Below are positions 1 to 10,415 of a stretch of DNA of 64,000 bases, in pieces. Origin of the DNA: Phaeodactylum tricornutum CCAP 1055/1 (taxonomy: Eukaryota; Bacillariophyta; Bacillariophyceae; Surirellales; Neidiaceae); the NCBI RefSeq assembly GCF_000150955.2, contig NC_011669.1, forward strand, positions 2,114,993-2,178,992, in the 5' to 3' direction. How positions within the stretch are numbered: the first letter of the stretch is position 1; each line of letters begins with the position of its first letter. The translations under genes and the position numbers were made by a program. The notes beneath the pieces were generated by a model. That model was given only the letters and a program-made list of their open reading frames with translations. It ran no database searches and had not been told where the DNA came from.

Positions 1-190
1 GTCTCATGTTGTAGAGTGGTGTACTTCCAACAAGCAAAATTGGAAGATAGAATCACTGACCGTCTAGCGAGAGGTTCCGGAGCTTGTTCGGCACCTGTCC
101 TTGGATGTGCCACAGCGCGTTTCGTCGTACATAAGTTTTGAGAGGGAGTAGGAAAAGCAAAGATTGTCAGCGTAAGATCAAACCAGAACC

Positions 191-1891
191 ATGGAGACAT
201 CGCGATCCAAGGCAGCTGCGGCGGCAGCTTCCATGGTGCCCTTTCACTGCGTGATCTGCTTCGAAGAATTTACGTCGACAGATCGGACCCCGATGGTGTT
301 GCCGTGCGGACACACCTTTGTATGTGCGCCCTGTACGCGACGCCTTAGACGCTGCATGGAGTGTCGAGAGCCTCTATTTATGCCGGCGACCAGTAATGGT
401 GGCATTCGACTTTCAAATCAACGGGTTCTGATGCCACCGGTGACGGTACGGCAAGGAGATCGGTCGTCTCCCGACCCGTCTACTCCACCGCGACAACAAT
501 CGCAATTTCCCGGTCCCCTTGCCTTGCCAATTCCGAAGAACGTCGTATTGCTTTCGATGATGGAAGCTGCGGGGCGGCAGAAGAAGATCGATGGTCAGCA
601 GAAGAAGGAGGCCGAGGATACTGATTCGGTTGAAAGTGGTGTTGATTCGGACGAGGAAGAAGCTGAACAGTTTGATCTCGGTGCTATTATTAGAAGTATG
701 GCGACAATGTCGGGACCGTGTGGAACATACGCAGTAAGAGAACGATTTGGTCTAGCAGTGCTCCCAGGGGACCCCCGTAGGAACCGTTCCTTCTCCGGGG
801 AGAGGGAGGCGGATGTCGCTGAACCCGCTCGGGAAAGAGAGCCATTTTCACTGACCTTTGGGCAAAAGCTACAGATTGTTGACTTCCGCGATGGCGTCGC
901 CAAACTTGCGAGAGGCGAGGGCTACGTAGTTGCCACCTCTTCTCAACTTGTAAAGGGTACGTAAAGAAGGTCTCTCCATTTCTTTTTTGTCTCGGACACG
1001 GTTTTGACTCAGCTCGGTTTCTTTATGCTCGTAGTCGGTGGACCTCTGGATGAAAGTTGTAGACTCGAAGGTCTTTTGTATACCGTCGCGAGCCGTGGGT
1101 ATGATCTTCAGCGTGCCTTGGAAGAAAATAAGTTGGTTGTGACTCATCTCCAAAGCCAAATAGATGCCATCAAATTGGAGGGACCGAGTCACCCCGTCGT
1201 TGGCGAAGTCCCAGTTGATGAGTTAACAGCATCTCGAAGCGGAGATGATTCGGACACACATCCATCCACACCTCAAAGTGTTGATCAGAGCGGGATCCTT
1301 CAACGTGTGCTGCGTTCTCCTATCAATGGGAATATGGCGGTTGGGTCTCCGGCATCCCATGATATATTATCTGACATGGTTGAGGACGGCGATGCCGTAT
1401 ACTCGCGATCGAGTCCAGGTTTTCCAAGCAGCCTCGACTCGATCGACAACGAGGAAATGGTGAGGGCCGGAATGCCTACTATATACAGAAGGACTGAAAG
1501 TGCCGGTGATTTACAACAATTTACGTTTGGATGTGGGTCAAGTCTCTTGGCGGGCGCAGCGAATGAATTCTTTGGCGAAAGCCCAACGCCCGCAGCAACA
1601 CAGAGATATTCACCACGGACCTTCAACAATGCGACGCGGCCTCACAGTCAAACATACCACGTCGATCAGACCCCCTCAATTGCACCGCAATTTACCTCCT
1701 CTTTTGATGGAATAAACTTTCGAACCGGCATGAGCGGTCATCGCGCCCTGTTGAGTACAAATCCAGGTCGGGAAAACAGACAAAGAAGGGAAATTCGTAT
1801 GATGAGTGAACATCGGGGGATCGGTAAGGCTCGAGGGACAAGCCGAACCTCGCCGAAGTCATTGCCTTCGTTCGGTCCGAGATATGAATGA
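191..1891 (+). CDS. RING-finger protein, two exons (paralogue of the gene at 51338-53039)
   Basis: Exons are 191-956 and 1035-1891, joined by a 78-nt GTACGT...TAG intron in phase 1, giving 540 residues. A C3HC4 RING finger lies at residues about 20-58 (CVIC, CGH, CAPC, CMEC), so an E3 ubiquitin ligase role is likely but substrate and location are unknown. A conserved block LPIPKNVVLLS follows, then an acidic stretch, then a compact beta-rich segment just before the splice junction (KLQIVDFRDGVAKLARGEG) that resembles an SH3-like barrel. A short coiled-coil-like segment after the junction precedes a long disordered region. Near the C-terminus (about 484-497) is FRTGMSGHRALLS, also found in the paralogue. 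The junction was fixed by aligning the two paralogues across LVKVGG. The ATG at 191 is the first in frame. The RING is certain; the function is not. Confidence 0.85.
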
Positions 1892-3086
1892 GAGTGACAG
1901 CGATTTCATGTCGCAATAACAGTGGCAAAATCTAAAGTAATGCTTTCATTACTGATAGTTTTTCCACCCAGTTTCAAATATTATTGTACCGTATCGTGGG
2001 ATTATCGTAATACCAGTTACTGCAATTACGTAGCATCAACCTCATATCTGTCTTATTTTCTGCTCAACAGCGTTCTTCTCTGCACGACACTATCCACTGA
2101 AAAGAGCGTCATTCAAGACAGGGAAATATTGGTAAGCAACAGCTGTGGCTCTAAAGTTTTCCATCTAGATCTAGTGCTCCATGTTTAGACCAGAGCAACA
2201 ACAGATCTACTTCTCCTTTTCGAAAGAGATTCCTATCGGAGTTAACGCGTTTCTTTCGCGCCTGGTGGTGCAATGGGCATGCATACATTCGTACTCCCTT
2301 AACCAATGGAATGTATCCTTTTTTACACGGCGTGAATGGCAGCGTTTTGCCATCACCAAAATACAAAGCAGCATGGTGTATTGCACGGCCTTGCGCAGTA
2401 AGATCAGTACTGCACAGTCGCGTGTAATGCGCGCCCCCATAAAGATCGCCTGTAGAAAATGTTCTTCTTCGTTAGCAAGTCGAAAGCAAAAGATTTACAA
2501 ATGCGAGCAAATACAGGGAGAACTTGCCTCTTGCAGTCGGGTAGCCACACACGTAGCCCCATGGTACTTCTTTAGTGATACTAGCCGATATCTTGTATCA
2601 TTCACTAGGAAGAACTCCGCAGTCGTTCTGGTGAGCAGTTCCACCAGGGATTGGTCGGTAAGAACACGAAGTCGCCTCCTGCTGAGCTACATTCGCCGCC
2701 CTTTTTCTCTTTTTTTCTATCCTTGCGGAAGTTCGGCACAGTAAAAGATGTTTTTTCGACATGTGAGCAGACCGAGGGTTGACTATGATCACACTGAAAG
2801 TAAAAGAACATTCAAATGTTGCTTTCCAAGGGAGAACATGCGACAAAGTTTTCTTTCGCAATTTTTTTTTAGCGTGCAGCATTTTCCTTGGCGCATTCCT
2901 TGCGTCCGGGCGACAGCAGACGGACAGACTGCTTTTGTACTCGGTGGCACAATCAACGTCGTTCTGTTGTTAGCTCAGATAACATGGGGTCCTGCATTGA
3001 CGATCCTCCATCAACTCACCTCTTAACTGAACTTGACGAATCAACAGAACTTGCTTGAACGAAAACTCGAATCATTTCAGCATACC
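1892..3086. other. Intergenic, no supported gene
   Basis: About 1.2 kb between the RING gene and the mL54 gene on the same strand. It is T-rich in places. A plus-strand open frame at 2181-2744 (187 codons) is present, but its translation is rich in Ser, Arg and Cys without domain character and it overlaps open frames on the other strand, so I do not call it. The last 200 bases should contain the mL54 promoter. Confidence 0.5.
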
Positions 3087-3428
3087 ATGAATGCACTACT
3101 CTGTAGGCAGGTGGCATCGCTACGCCGACTTCCCCCGTCAATTTCACGGGGCTTTATCGTCCAAGCAACGTCTCCCAATCTCATGCCAATGAAAGCTGGA
3201 ACCCCCATCCCAGGATTGGATATCTACAAGGACAAAGATCCTCCAGTTGCGTTGGAACGTAGCGAATACCCAGAGTGGGTAAATGATTTATCGAAACCGC
3301 TCGTCAGCTTGGCAATGCTACGCCGAATGTCGGTAGAAGACGCGACAGATAGAGAAATGAGGCGTTATTTGAAGCTGGTGCGAAAAGGTGAAATAAAAAA
3401 GAAGAACGAAGAAGCCGGTGCCAAGTGA
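3087..3428 (+). CDS. Mitochondrial ribosomal protein mL54 (MRPL54 family)
   Basis: A 113-residue protein. Residues after about 45 carry the family pattern: a GLDIYKDKDPP segment followed by SEYPEWVNDL, then a short helical Arg/Lys-rich tail (LVRKGEIKKKNEE). This matches mL54, a small protein of the large mitoribosomal subunit. The start at 3087 is preferred over an in-frame ATG at 3033 because it directly begins a typical mitochondrial presequence with Arg, Ser and Leu and no acidic residues (MNALLCRQVASLRRL). Single exon. The family call rests on the YP-W-DL motif, length and presequence together. Confidence 0.75.
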   Translation: MNALLCRQVASLRRLPPSISRGFIVQATSPNLMPMKAGTPIPGLDIYKDKDPPVALERSEYPEWVNDLSKPLVSLAMLRRMSVEDATDREMRRYLKLVRKGEIKKKNEEAGAK

Positions 3429-4015
3429 TTGGTGACCTGATGAAGAGTTCTTGAACTTTGAATTTCCTGGTCAGTGCTGGTAGACTTTCACGGAACATAC
3501 AGATCAAGAGAGCTCAAGCGTCAAAGCCATATTAGACCAGCATTCATTTACGTATTTCTTGTATCGTAGCTACGATGAGCTGCTTCTTGATTGCAACTAT
3601 AGTCCTTCCGAAATTAGACAACATGGACTTGAAAAACCAGACGATTAGTACATGGAGCTCGTTCAGCATATTAACCTCAGCACGCTTGCATTTGTCGGTA
3701 TTTGAGGACATGCAGTTCGGCTCTTCGCCTAACACTATACAACCGTCACTTCAGATTACATGTCCTTGCCATCACTGCTTGCCCTAATTTCTCGGAAATC
3801 ATTTAGATTTCTTCCTTCTTTTGGCTTTCGAGAATTTCAGATGTAACAGAAAACAACGGAAGCTCGTCACATAGTTTTTGTTGAACCGTATTTTCATTTC
3901 AGCATAAAGAAATTGTCAATAAAGATTTGCGGTTAATCTGAAACACGCAACTATTTGTCTAAGACAAGGCATCCAAGACTATTAGCTGTACTCGCAAGCA
4001 ATTAGACAGCGAATT
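3429..4015. other. Convergent intergenic region
   Basis: It lies between the stop of mL54 (plus strand) and the stop of the REC114-like candidate (minus strand), so it should hold both 3' ends. AATAAA-like sequence occurs near 3917. No gene, repeat or structured RNA was recognised. Confidence 0.5.
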
Positions 4016-4591
4016 CTAACCATCCCTTCGACAGAGGCTTTCTAGAATTTTGGCCCCGTCCTCGCTAGACTTCATGCATGATTCGAGATGATCGACATAC
4101 TCCAAAAAGTCATCATCGTAAAGGAGTCGTGCCAAAAAAGACAACGCGTCCTGAGCTTGGCAAGTGGTACTATCGTCGCCGGTGGTCCCATGGTGTTGAC
4201 TTTTACTGCTGTGTACCTTGACTTGGGGGTTGAGCTCGACAAACATGTCCGAGAACGCCAAGCATTCCGTATCTGACTCAAACCGAAAGACAACCGTCGT
4301 GGTTCGTCGATTGGGTCTGACAAGAAGTGTATTCCGTCGGCGAACAATCAATCCCCTATTTTTATTTTGCTTGTCTTCCTGTGATGGTGCTAAATTGATG
4401 CGTAAACGGAGCTGCCGCACCACAAGGCATCCCGTTCGAGGTGAAAGCTTGACAACAGCAGAGTGGGCTCGTGATGGCGATGTCGAGTGCTGTGCCTTCT
4501 TCCGGATCAATTTCTCCCACCCTACAGAAAGTTTGCGATAAACCACAACTGGCCATTCGTGATCGCGGCGAAAACTAGGAGTCGAGGACAT
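4016..4591 (-). CDS. Small PH-like protein, possible REC114-like meiotic factor
   Basis: A 191-residue single-exon protein without an obvious signal or membrane segment. Residues about 10-120 alternate short beta-strands (PVVVYRKL, SAVVKLS, GCLVVRQLRLRI, TLLVRP, TTTVVFRFES) and end in a helix (TECLAFSDMFVEL), the layout of a PH-like fold. After a polar linker, residues about 148-176 form an amphipathic helix (ALSFLARLLYDDDFLEYVDH). A PH-like domain plus an isolated C-terminal helix of this kind is the architecture of REC114, partner of MEI4 in meiotic double-strand-break formation. The resemblance is to architecture and a few residues only, so this is a hypothesis; an unrelated PH-domain protein is the alternative. 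The next gene upstream on the strand is the auxilin-like J-protein, 325 bp away. Confidence 0.4.
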   Translation of the reverse strand: MSSTPSFRRDHEWPVVVYRKLSVGWEKLIRKKAQHSTSPSRAHSAVVKLSPRTGCLVVRQLRLRINLAPSQEDKQNKNRGLIVRRRNTLLVRPNRRTTTVVFRFESDTECLAFSDMFVELNPQVKVHSSKSQHHGTTGDDSTTCQAQDALSFLARLLYDDDFLEYVDHLESCMKSSEDGAKILESLCRRDG

Positions 4592-4916
4592 GATACGAAT
4601 TTATGAGTCTTGAGATGCAGGTTTGTGCAAAGTTTGTTCTTACAGTTAGCATTGCTTTCTCACGTCGAAAAGTTTCTTATTCGCGTCTGATAGTGATTCA
4701 AATGCGAGTCTTGCGAAGCATTTACGTTACATCACAAGCATTTCATCCTAACAACCTCCCGCTATAATTTGTACTGCTTGACGCAGTACTGTTATATCAA
4801 TTGTAGATAAATTTCCACGCTAAGTTTGAGATCATCATTCTGCTAAAGAATAGGGATCGACATGTCTGACGGCTTTACTTTCAGGGACTAAAGAGTTCAT
4901 CCCGATTTGTAGTCTA
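4592..4916. other. Intergenic spacer
   Basis: 325 bp between two minus-strand genes, holding the promoter of the REC114-like candidate and the 3' end of the auxilin-like gene. It is AT-rich. Nothing else was recognised. Confidence 0.5.
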
Positions 4917-6432
4917 CTATTTGCCTTCGTCGAAATCTTTCTTGGCCTGACTGAGAGCATCGAATATTCGCTTAGCCAGGAAGCGCTTTTCGGCATCTAA
5001 ATGGTGTGTTTTATCGGGGTGCACAACAAGTGTAGCCTTTAGGTAACAGCGCTTCACCTTGTTGTTATCCATAATATCGCCAATACCAACGGGTTTCCAC
5101 TTCGCGCCTTCCCAAAGAATCGTTTGCAATGAGCCTAAGAGCGCGCGAAGCTGTTTCTTTTTGCCGTACTCCTCGCTCCATGCTTTGATCTTGGGCTCCA
5201 AGCGTTTTCGTACGGCATCCTCTTCATCATCGTCCGACTTTTTCTTTTCTTCACGTTGTCGAACCTCGTCCAAGGCCTGTTGCTGAGACTTCCGCATTTC
5301 GTTTACACGCTTGTTCACCGCTGCCTGGACATTTGCTGACTTTCCAATCGCATTAGAAGCATCGAGAGAAATGCCAACATTCTTTTTGCCGCTAGAATTG
5401 GATGAAATAGATCCCATTGAAGATTGTCGACCAACTCCTTTACCTTCGATGGTCCCCTCCTGCACATAGCGCTGCTCGATATCGTCCCAAACCAGACTCT
5501 GTGTCTGTTTTTGCTTCTGATACTGTTGCTGGATTCGCTGTGCTTTCGAGAGGTTTTCGTCGGGACGATTGAATGTCGACGGCGACGAATTTCTATGATG
5601 CAAGGTGCGGCTCGCGCCTCCTGCCGGGGTCGCGCCGAAATCCATGAGTGACGGCTCGCCTGCGGGTACCGTAGGCGCGCGTTGCTGTTGTGGCGGTGCA
5701 GCCTGAGCTGGTGCGCGTTGTGGTGCTTGGCGTTGCTGCTGCGGCACACCTGCTGGCGCCGCAACTCTAGCGTTGGAGGGTGGATGGGTTGCCGATGCGG
5801 GGGTACGACGATGCGGCGTAGGAATATGTCCACCGCGTCCGTGATTCTTCGTTGTGAAGTCGTCGTGCATCTTGACAACGTCCAAAAGCTTGAAGGCAAT
5901 AACGCTGGCGGGCGGGCCGTGATCGTCGGATCCCGACACAGCATGGCTCATGGCCTTTCCTAAACTCTTGAAGGCTCCCTTCGCCGCGGATGCCGGGTCG
6001 TGTGAGCTCGAATGGTTTGTGCCGGGCGGAGCAAAGAATTTCTGCAACTGAAACTGGGAAGCTGACTTGATGGGAAGTGCAGCATTCTCGTCCTGTATAT
6101 CCCACCAACTAAACGATTTCTCCATTGAGGCTTCACCAGGCCCAGCTTTGTCTTCGACGCAAACACGCCAATGGTATCCCTCGGGTCCCAGATGATTTAG
6201 TCCGTACAATGCCACGCAATTCCTGCAGACGAAATAATGGTAAATATTAAACCAGACACAACGATGATTCCCTCGCATACCTCAATAGTTCGACTTACTG
6301 CTTGACTGATGCCAATGTGGGCCCACGCGGCCCCCGAGGCATTGCAAATGCGTTGAACAGGACATCTTTTTTGTCGCAATCCGAGTTCACGATCTTGTAC
6401 AAGATCGTGATTTTGTCACCATTCGTCGCCAT
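4917..6432 (-). CDS. Auxilin-like J-domain protein
   Basis: Exons are 6432-6299 and 6222-4917 with a 76-nt GTAAGT intron in phase 2, giving 479 residues. The ATG at 6432 starts MATNGDKITILYK. The N-terminal ~115 residues are a compact domain I cannot assign (it includes GYHWRVCVEDK and a SWWDIQDENAALP segment). The middle is Gln/Pro/Ser-rich and disordered. The last ~85 residues are a J-domain of auxilin type, with the catalytic HPD (VVHPDKTHHLDA) preceded by LRALLGSLQTILWEGAKWKP, the helix I/II layout of auxilin and GAK. The likely role is recruiting Hsc70 to uncoat clathrin-coated vesicles. No clathrin box was identified with confidence, so 'auxilin-like' is the safe name. Confidence 0.8.
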
Positions 6433-7467
6433 GGCTCTGAAAACAAGAGGAAAAGAAGGTATGGGATAAGCGGTATCGGTGTGACTTTACATGATATTAA
6501 CACGGATTCAAGCTCAACGGATAGATCAACTGTCGGTGGATACAGTTATTGCTTGTGAAATCCTGACAAGCGTTGGCCTTTATCGATTTCGAAACCTGTC
6601 GGGATTCTTACCTTGTTCCAGTACAATGGTGGAAAGGGGGAAGGTGCTCTGAAATGCTGCGGTATCTCGGTTCTGTCTCGTTGTGCACCTCCTTTTTCGT
6701 CGTCACAATTTTAGTGCCCTGTCGATCTGATAATTTTCTCGGCAGTGGTTTCCGTTGAAAAGAAGAGCGCGAGCTTCCTTCAGTTCCTGGTACCGCGCGA
6801 TTGACTTACTGGAAGAACGATTCGAAATCCGCGAGATGCGTCTGGCCATCTCCTCCGCAAAAGTGCGGTGCGTCCCTTACAATAAGTGACCGAAGACTTG
6901 GTATGTGCTCCGACCGAATTACAGTTTTTGTGGAAGTACAAATTTTTCACTACTACACGATCCTTTAAAAAAAATTAATCAGAACTACGTATGCTCTTTA
7001 TCAAACTGAGCTGGATTTCAGGGGTGCATCAGCGACTTGGTGGCAGGGCAGTCTTTCACTAACACTACCTATCGAGCAAAGACATAACAGAGAGAAACCA
7101 ATGTCGAATATCGAAAATGATGCAACGAAAAGATGGTTGCATCAGAATGCCCATAAATTGAATCGATCAAGCGCAGCCTCATGTGCAATTGGTTTTTACG
7201 ACCGATCTCGGTACGAGGGCAGTAAATCTTCACAGTGAGTCAGAACATTCCAGTACGTTCGGTTCATAAAAATGATTAGACGACCGATCACCTCGCTTTG
7301 AAAAAACAAGGCTACGCTTTTACCTTGTCGTTTCCTTCCAAATTGCTCTATAAATATTGTTGACTAACGTATACGCGTCTCTTTCGTCGGAAGAGTTGAA
7401 GACACTTTTCCTATACGCAAACTAGATAATCGTCTAGTCATATGAGCGCGAGAGTTGGAAAAAACAG
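6433..7467. other. Intergenic region upstream of the auxilin-like gene
   Basis: About 1 kb between two minus-strand genes, so it holds the auxilin-like promoter and the MATE gene 3' region. A 61-codon plus-strand frame at 6573-6758 shows no domain character and is not called. No repeat or RNA gene was recognised. Confidence 0.5.
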
Positions 7468-9846
7468 CTACGAACTCTGCTCCTGGTCTTCCTCGCCATG
7501 ATTGTCCCCATCTTCTTTGTCAGTGCCGGAGCCGCTTTCGGAAAGTACCTTACTGGACAAATTTGGCCAATCCGACCGTAGTAAAAAATAGCAATTCGCG
7601 GTGCCCGAAACCATACAACCGATGACCACTGCAGCCGTTTGGCCTTGAAGATCAATGTTTAGTCCGGCTGTGAAGAAAGCGGCTAATGGTATTGTTACCA
7701 ACCAGCTTCCCAACAAGCAAACCCCGGTGGAAAGCCGATATCTTCCTTGTGAGCCCACCAGCGTCCCCGTCATAGTACCAAAAGATAACGCCATATTTCC
7801 CATACCAAACAAAGGAATGAGGTCACCAACCATCGCTTGCAACGTCGAATCAGAGGTCAACCACGTTGGTAAATCTTCAGCGATTACAAATATGGCACCT
7901 GTCGTCAACATGGCAGAAATTACGCCCATGAGAGCTGACTTGTACGCCGAAAGTCGAGCGTTCCACGGTTGTCCAGCACCTAACAAGAAAGCGCAGCGAA
8001 CTTCTGCCGCGTCGGCCGTAGCCTGCGTTACGTAACTCAGTGAACTCCATACGGTGCCAAGCAAACCCCATGCGACAATCTCTGCTGGGCCAAGTAGTCT
8101 CGCGAAAACTGTTAATATTTCCTGTCAAAAAAAGGACGAGCGATGCGGTCAGTTGTATATATAATGACCATATGCACTAGATTGATTTCGAAAACGCAAG
8201 CAAGTGCCTTACCCATTCACTATAAGAAAGTAGGTACCCGAAGGCGAGTGAACCGGAGGTCCGCAAAAGGACCTTGACAGCAGCGAAATTCTAAAGACAG
8301 AGATAAAAGGTTAGACATCCAAGTCTTAGTCGAGGATTGCGATATCAATCCATTTACTGCAAAACAGACCGAATCGGCTCGTGTTCGTACCTCGAGTGCC
8401 CGTGTTCCAAACAGTCCTATGTAAAACTGCTGAAACCATCCCGTCCACGCAATTGTTAGTATGTTGAGTAGCAGGAATCCCAAGCTAACCCCCAAATCTA
8501 GAAATCCAACGGTTTGGAGTCGAACGTCGAAAAACAAGGCTGCCAAAAAGATCACTCCTGTTACAGAAAGTTCGCGAAGAACTGTAATTATTGCACTGTA
8601 TCCTTCGTATTCCATCGTGTCCAAAAGTGAGTGAATGCCGTGGTTTACCCCGTTGCAAAGGCCGACAAATATGTACACCAGAGAGTAGTCGACACCAGCA
8701 GAAACAGTCTCTTCGTCGAACCCCAACCACTCTAGTGTGCTGTCAATCAGAAAGGACCACATGGTCATTAATATCAACGAGAACAGTGTATAAAAACCGA
8801 AAGCTAGCTGGATATACTGTCCAGCAAGAATATCGTTTTTGTTTCCGACTGCTTGACTGCAGAGAGTGGAAAGACTGCCCACAAAGCCTCCCAGGAAATT
8901 GTTCGTCAAGCCCAAAAAGAGATTGACAGTAATATAGGCCGAAACTTCTTTTGTGCCAATCATCTTACCAATAATTGCCACTCTGGCTAATTCGGCAAAC
9001 CCAGTCAGCACAGCTTGCGTAATGTAAGGCAAAGCGAGCTTCCAAATTTGCTTGGTTTCAGAATCCCATTCTACTATTGTCAAGAGATGATCAAAACAAT
9101 TGGCAATTGATGCCAGTCTCCACCACGCAAAGTCGCGGGGTGCACGATCTATTCCGTTCGTTGCCTTGCTGGTAGGGAGTAGCTCAACGTGCCCTTCCTC
9201 ATCGACGGCATCACGAAAGGAAACTTCATCTGCATCTAGTTTATCCAGAACGGAGTGAGTGTCTGACTGTGCCCCAATGGTTTCGTTGAGGTGACTGGTA
9301 GTGGCATTCTTTCTTGTCTGCGCTGCTTTTTCTAGGTCTCGTGTTCGTGCTCTTAACCTGGCCAAACGCGCGTGTCGACCTCCCGCGGCCAAAGGAGCCG
9401 GGTTGAGAACGACATCAACGAACGAAGACACCACACTGCTCCGTGTAGACACCGACATGTCATCATGCTGATGGTTCTGGACGCGATTCTGAGTGAGTAA
9501 CTGAGGCAACGGAAAAATATAAGATCGATTCGGTTCAGCATGCAAGAAAATTGGAACAAGAATAACGTACTTGGTTGATGCCAAGGAACTGTGGTCTAGA
9601 GGGAGACGAATGTGTTTCCTCGTCCAGCTGGGGTAGGCTGCGCGCAAGATTCTCCGTTTCCAAACTCTCTAACGTCCGGTCAGCTTCTTCCTTGCGTTTT
9701 TGGTATCGGTTTCCGAACGATACCATCCATGGCAAGAAGCAATAAAGCAGCCCACACAGAATAATGGTAGAAACCAGAATGGTCGACCCTGGATCAACCG
9801 TCGTCTCCAAGTAGCCATCAAAGCCATCGTCGTCGTGTGCAGACAT
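7468..9846 (-). CDS. MATE family multidrug/organic-cation exporter
   Basis: Four exons: 9846-9571, 9500-8391, 8290-8213 and 8121-7468, all joins in phase 0, giving 705 residues. After an extra N-terminal membrane segment (TILVSTIILCGLLYCFLPW) and a ~150-residue polar region comes the MATE core. It begins IWKLALPYITQAVLTGFAE, continues with the typical ELARVAIIGKMIG and NFLGGFVGSLSTLCSQAVGN segments, and the exon 2/3 join restores ALENFAAVKVLLRTSG. About 12 hydrophobic helices are visible. The tail is acidic (GTDKEDGDNHGEED). MATE proteins are Na+- or H+-driven antiporters exporting organic cations or organic acids; substrate and membrane are unknown here. The weakest point is the first exon: the acceptor before 9500 could instead be one of the AGs a few codons further on. 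Confidence 0.8.
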
Positions 9847-10415
9847 ATTGTACTCGTGGCGGCGTATGCAGAATTCACGAAGAAGCAGAAAGATGTTGAT
9901 AGTGAGTAGATCTTGACAGAAAGGGAAGACGTTCGACCGATCTCATCTCAATGTGTTGAAAAATCTTGTCGACGATGATGTGGGGTGAAGGTTAGGTTAC
10001 ATGTCTTGAAAATATCTCTCACTGTCAATTTCGCTGGCCGTTCCATCCCTGACCAACTACGGTAGACACAGATGCATTTGCCATTCCGTGGACTGCGGGT
10101 GGGTTTGATTGGACACCGCGATTGTTCAACGCACTTTTTGGTTTAACAGTTAATGTATTTAATAAAAAGCATGCGAAATAGATAAGCTCCATTTCATTTT
10201 GATATTGATTTCTCTATTTAGTGAATGAACGCCGGACAGATACACTTTACATGATTCACTTTTCCTTTTCAGTCTCCTTGGAACATTGCACATTGAAGAG
10301 GGCCAAGAGCCCCGTGACGCTACACCAATGTGCATATTGCGCCCCCATTTTAAATACATTCATTTTCGAAGAGGACTGTTAGTGCTTACAATAGTCTTAC
10401 ATTGCTGAGCATGCT
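9847..10415. other. Intergenic region between MATE and helicase genes
   Basis: About 570 bp holding the MATE promoter and the 3' end of the helicase gene, both on the minus strand. Nothing else was recognised. Confidence 0.5.

Noticed and set aside
2181-2744. A 187-codon open frame between the RING and mL54 genes.
   Set aside because: Composition is not protein-like, no domain is visible and the opposite strand is equally open.
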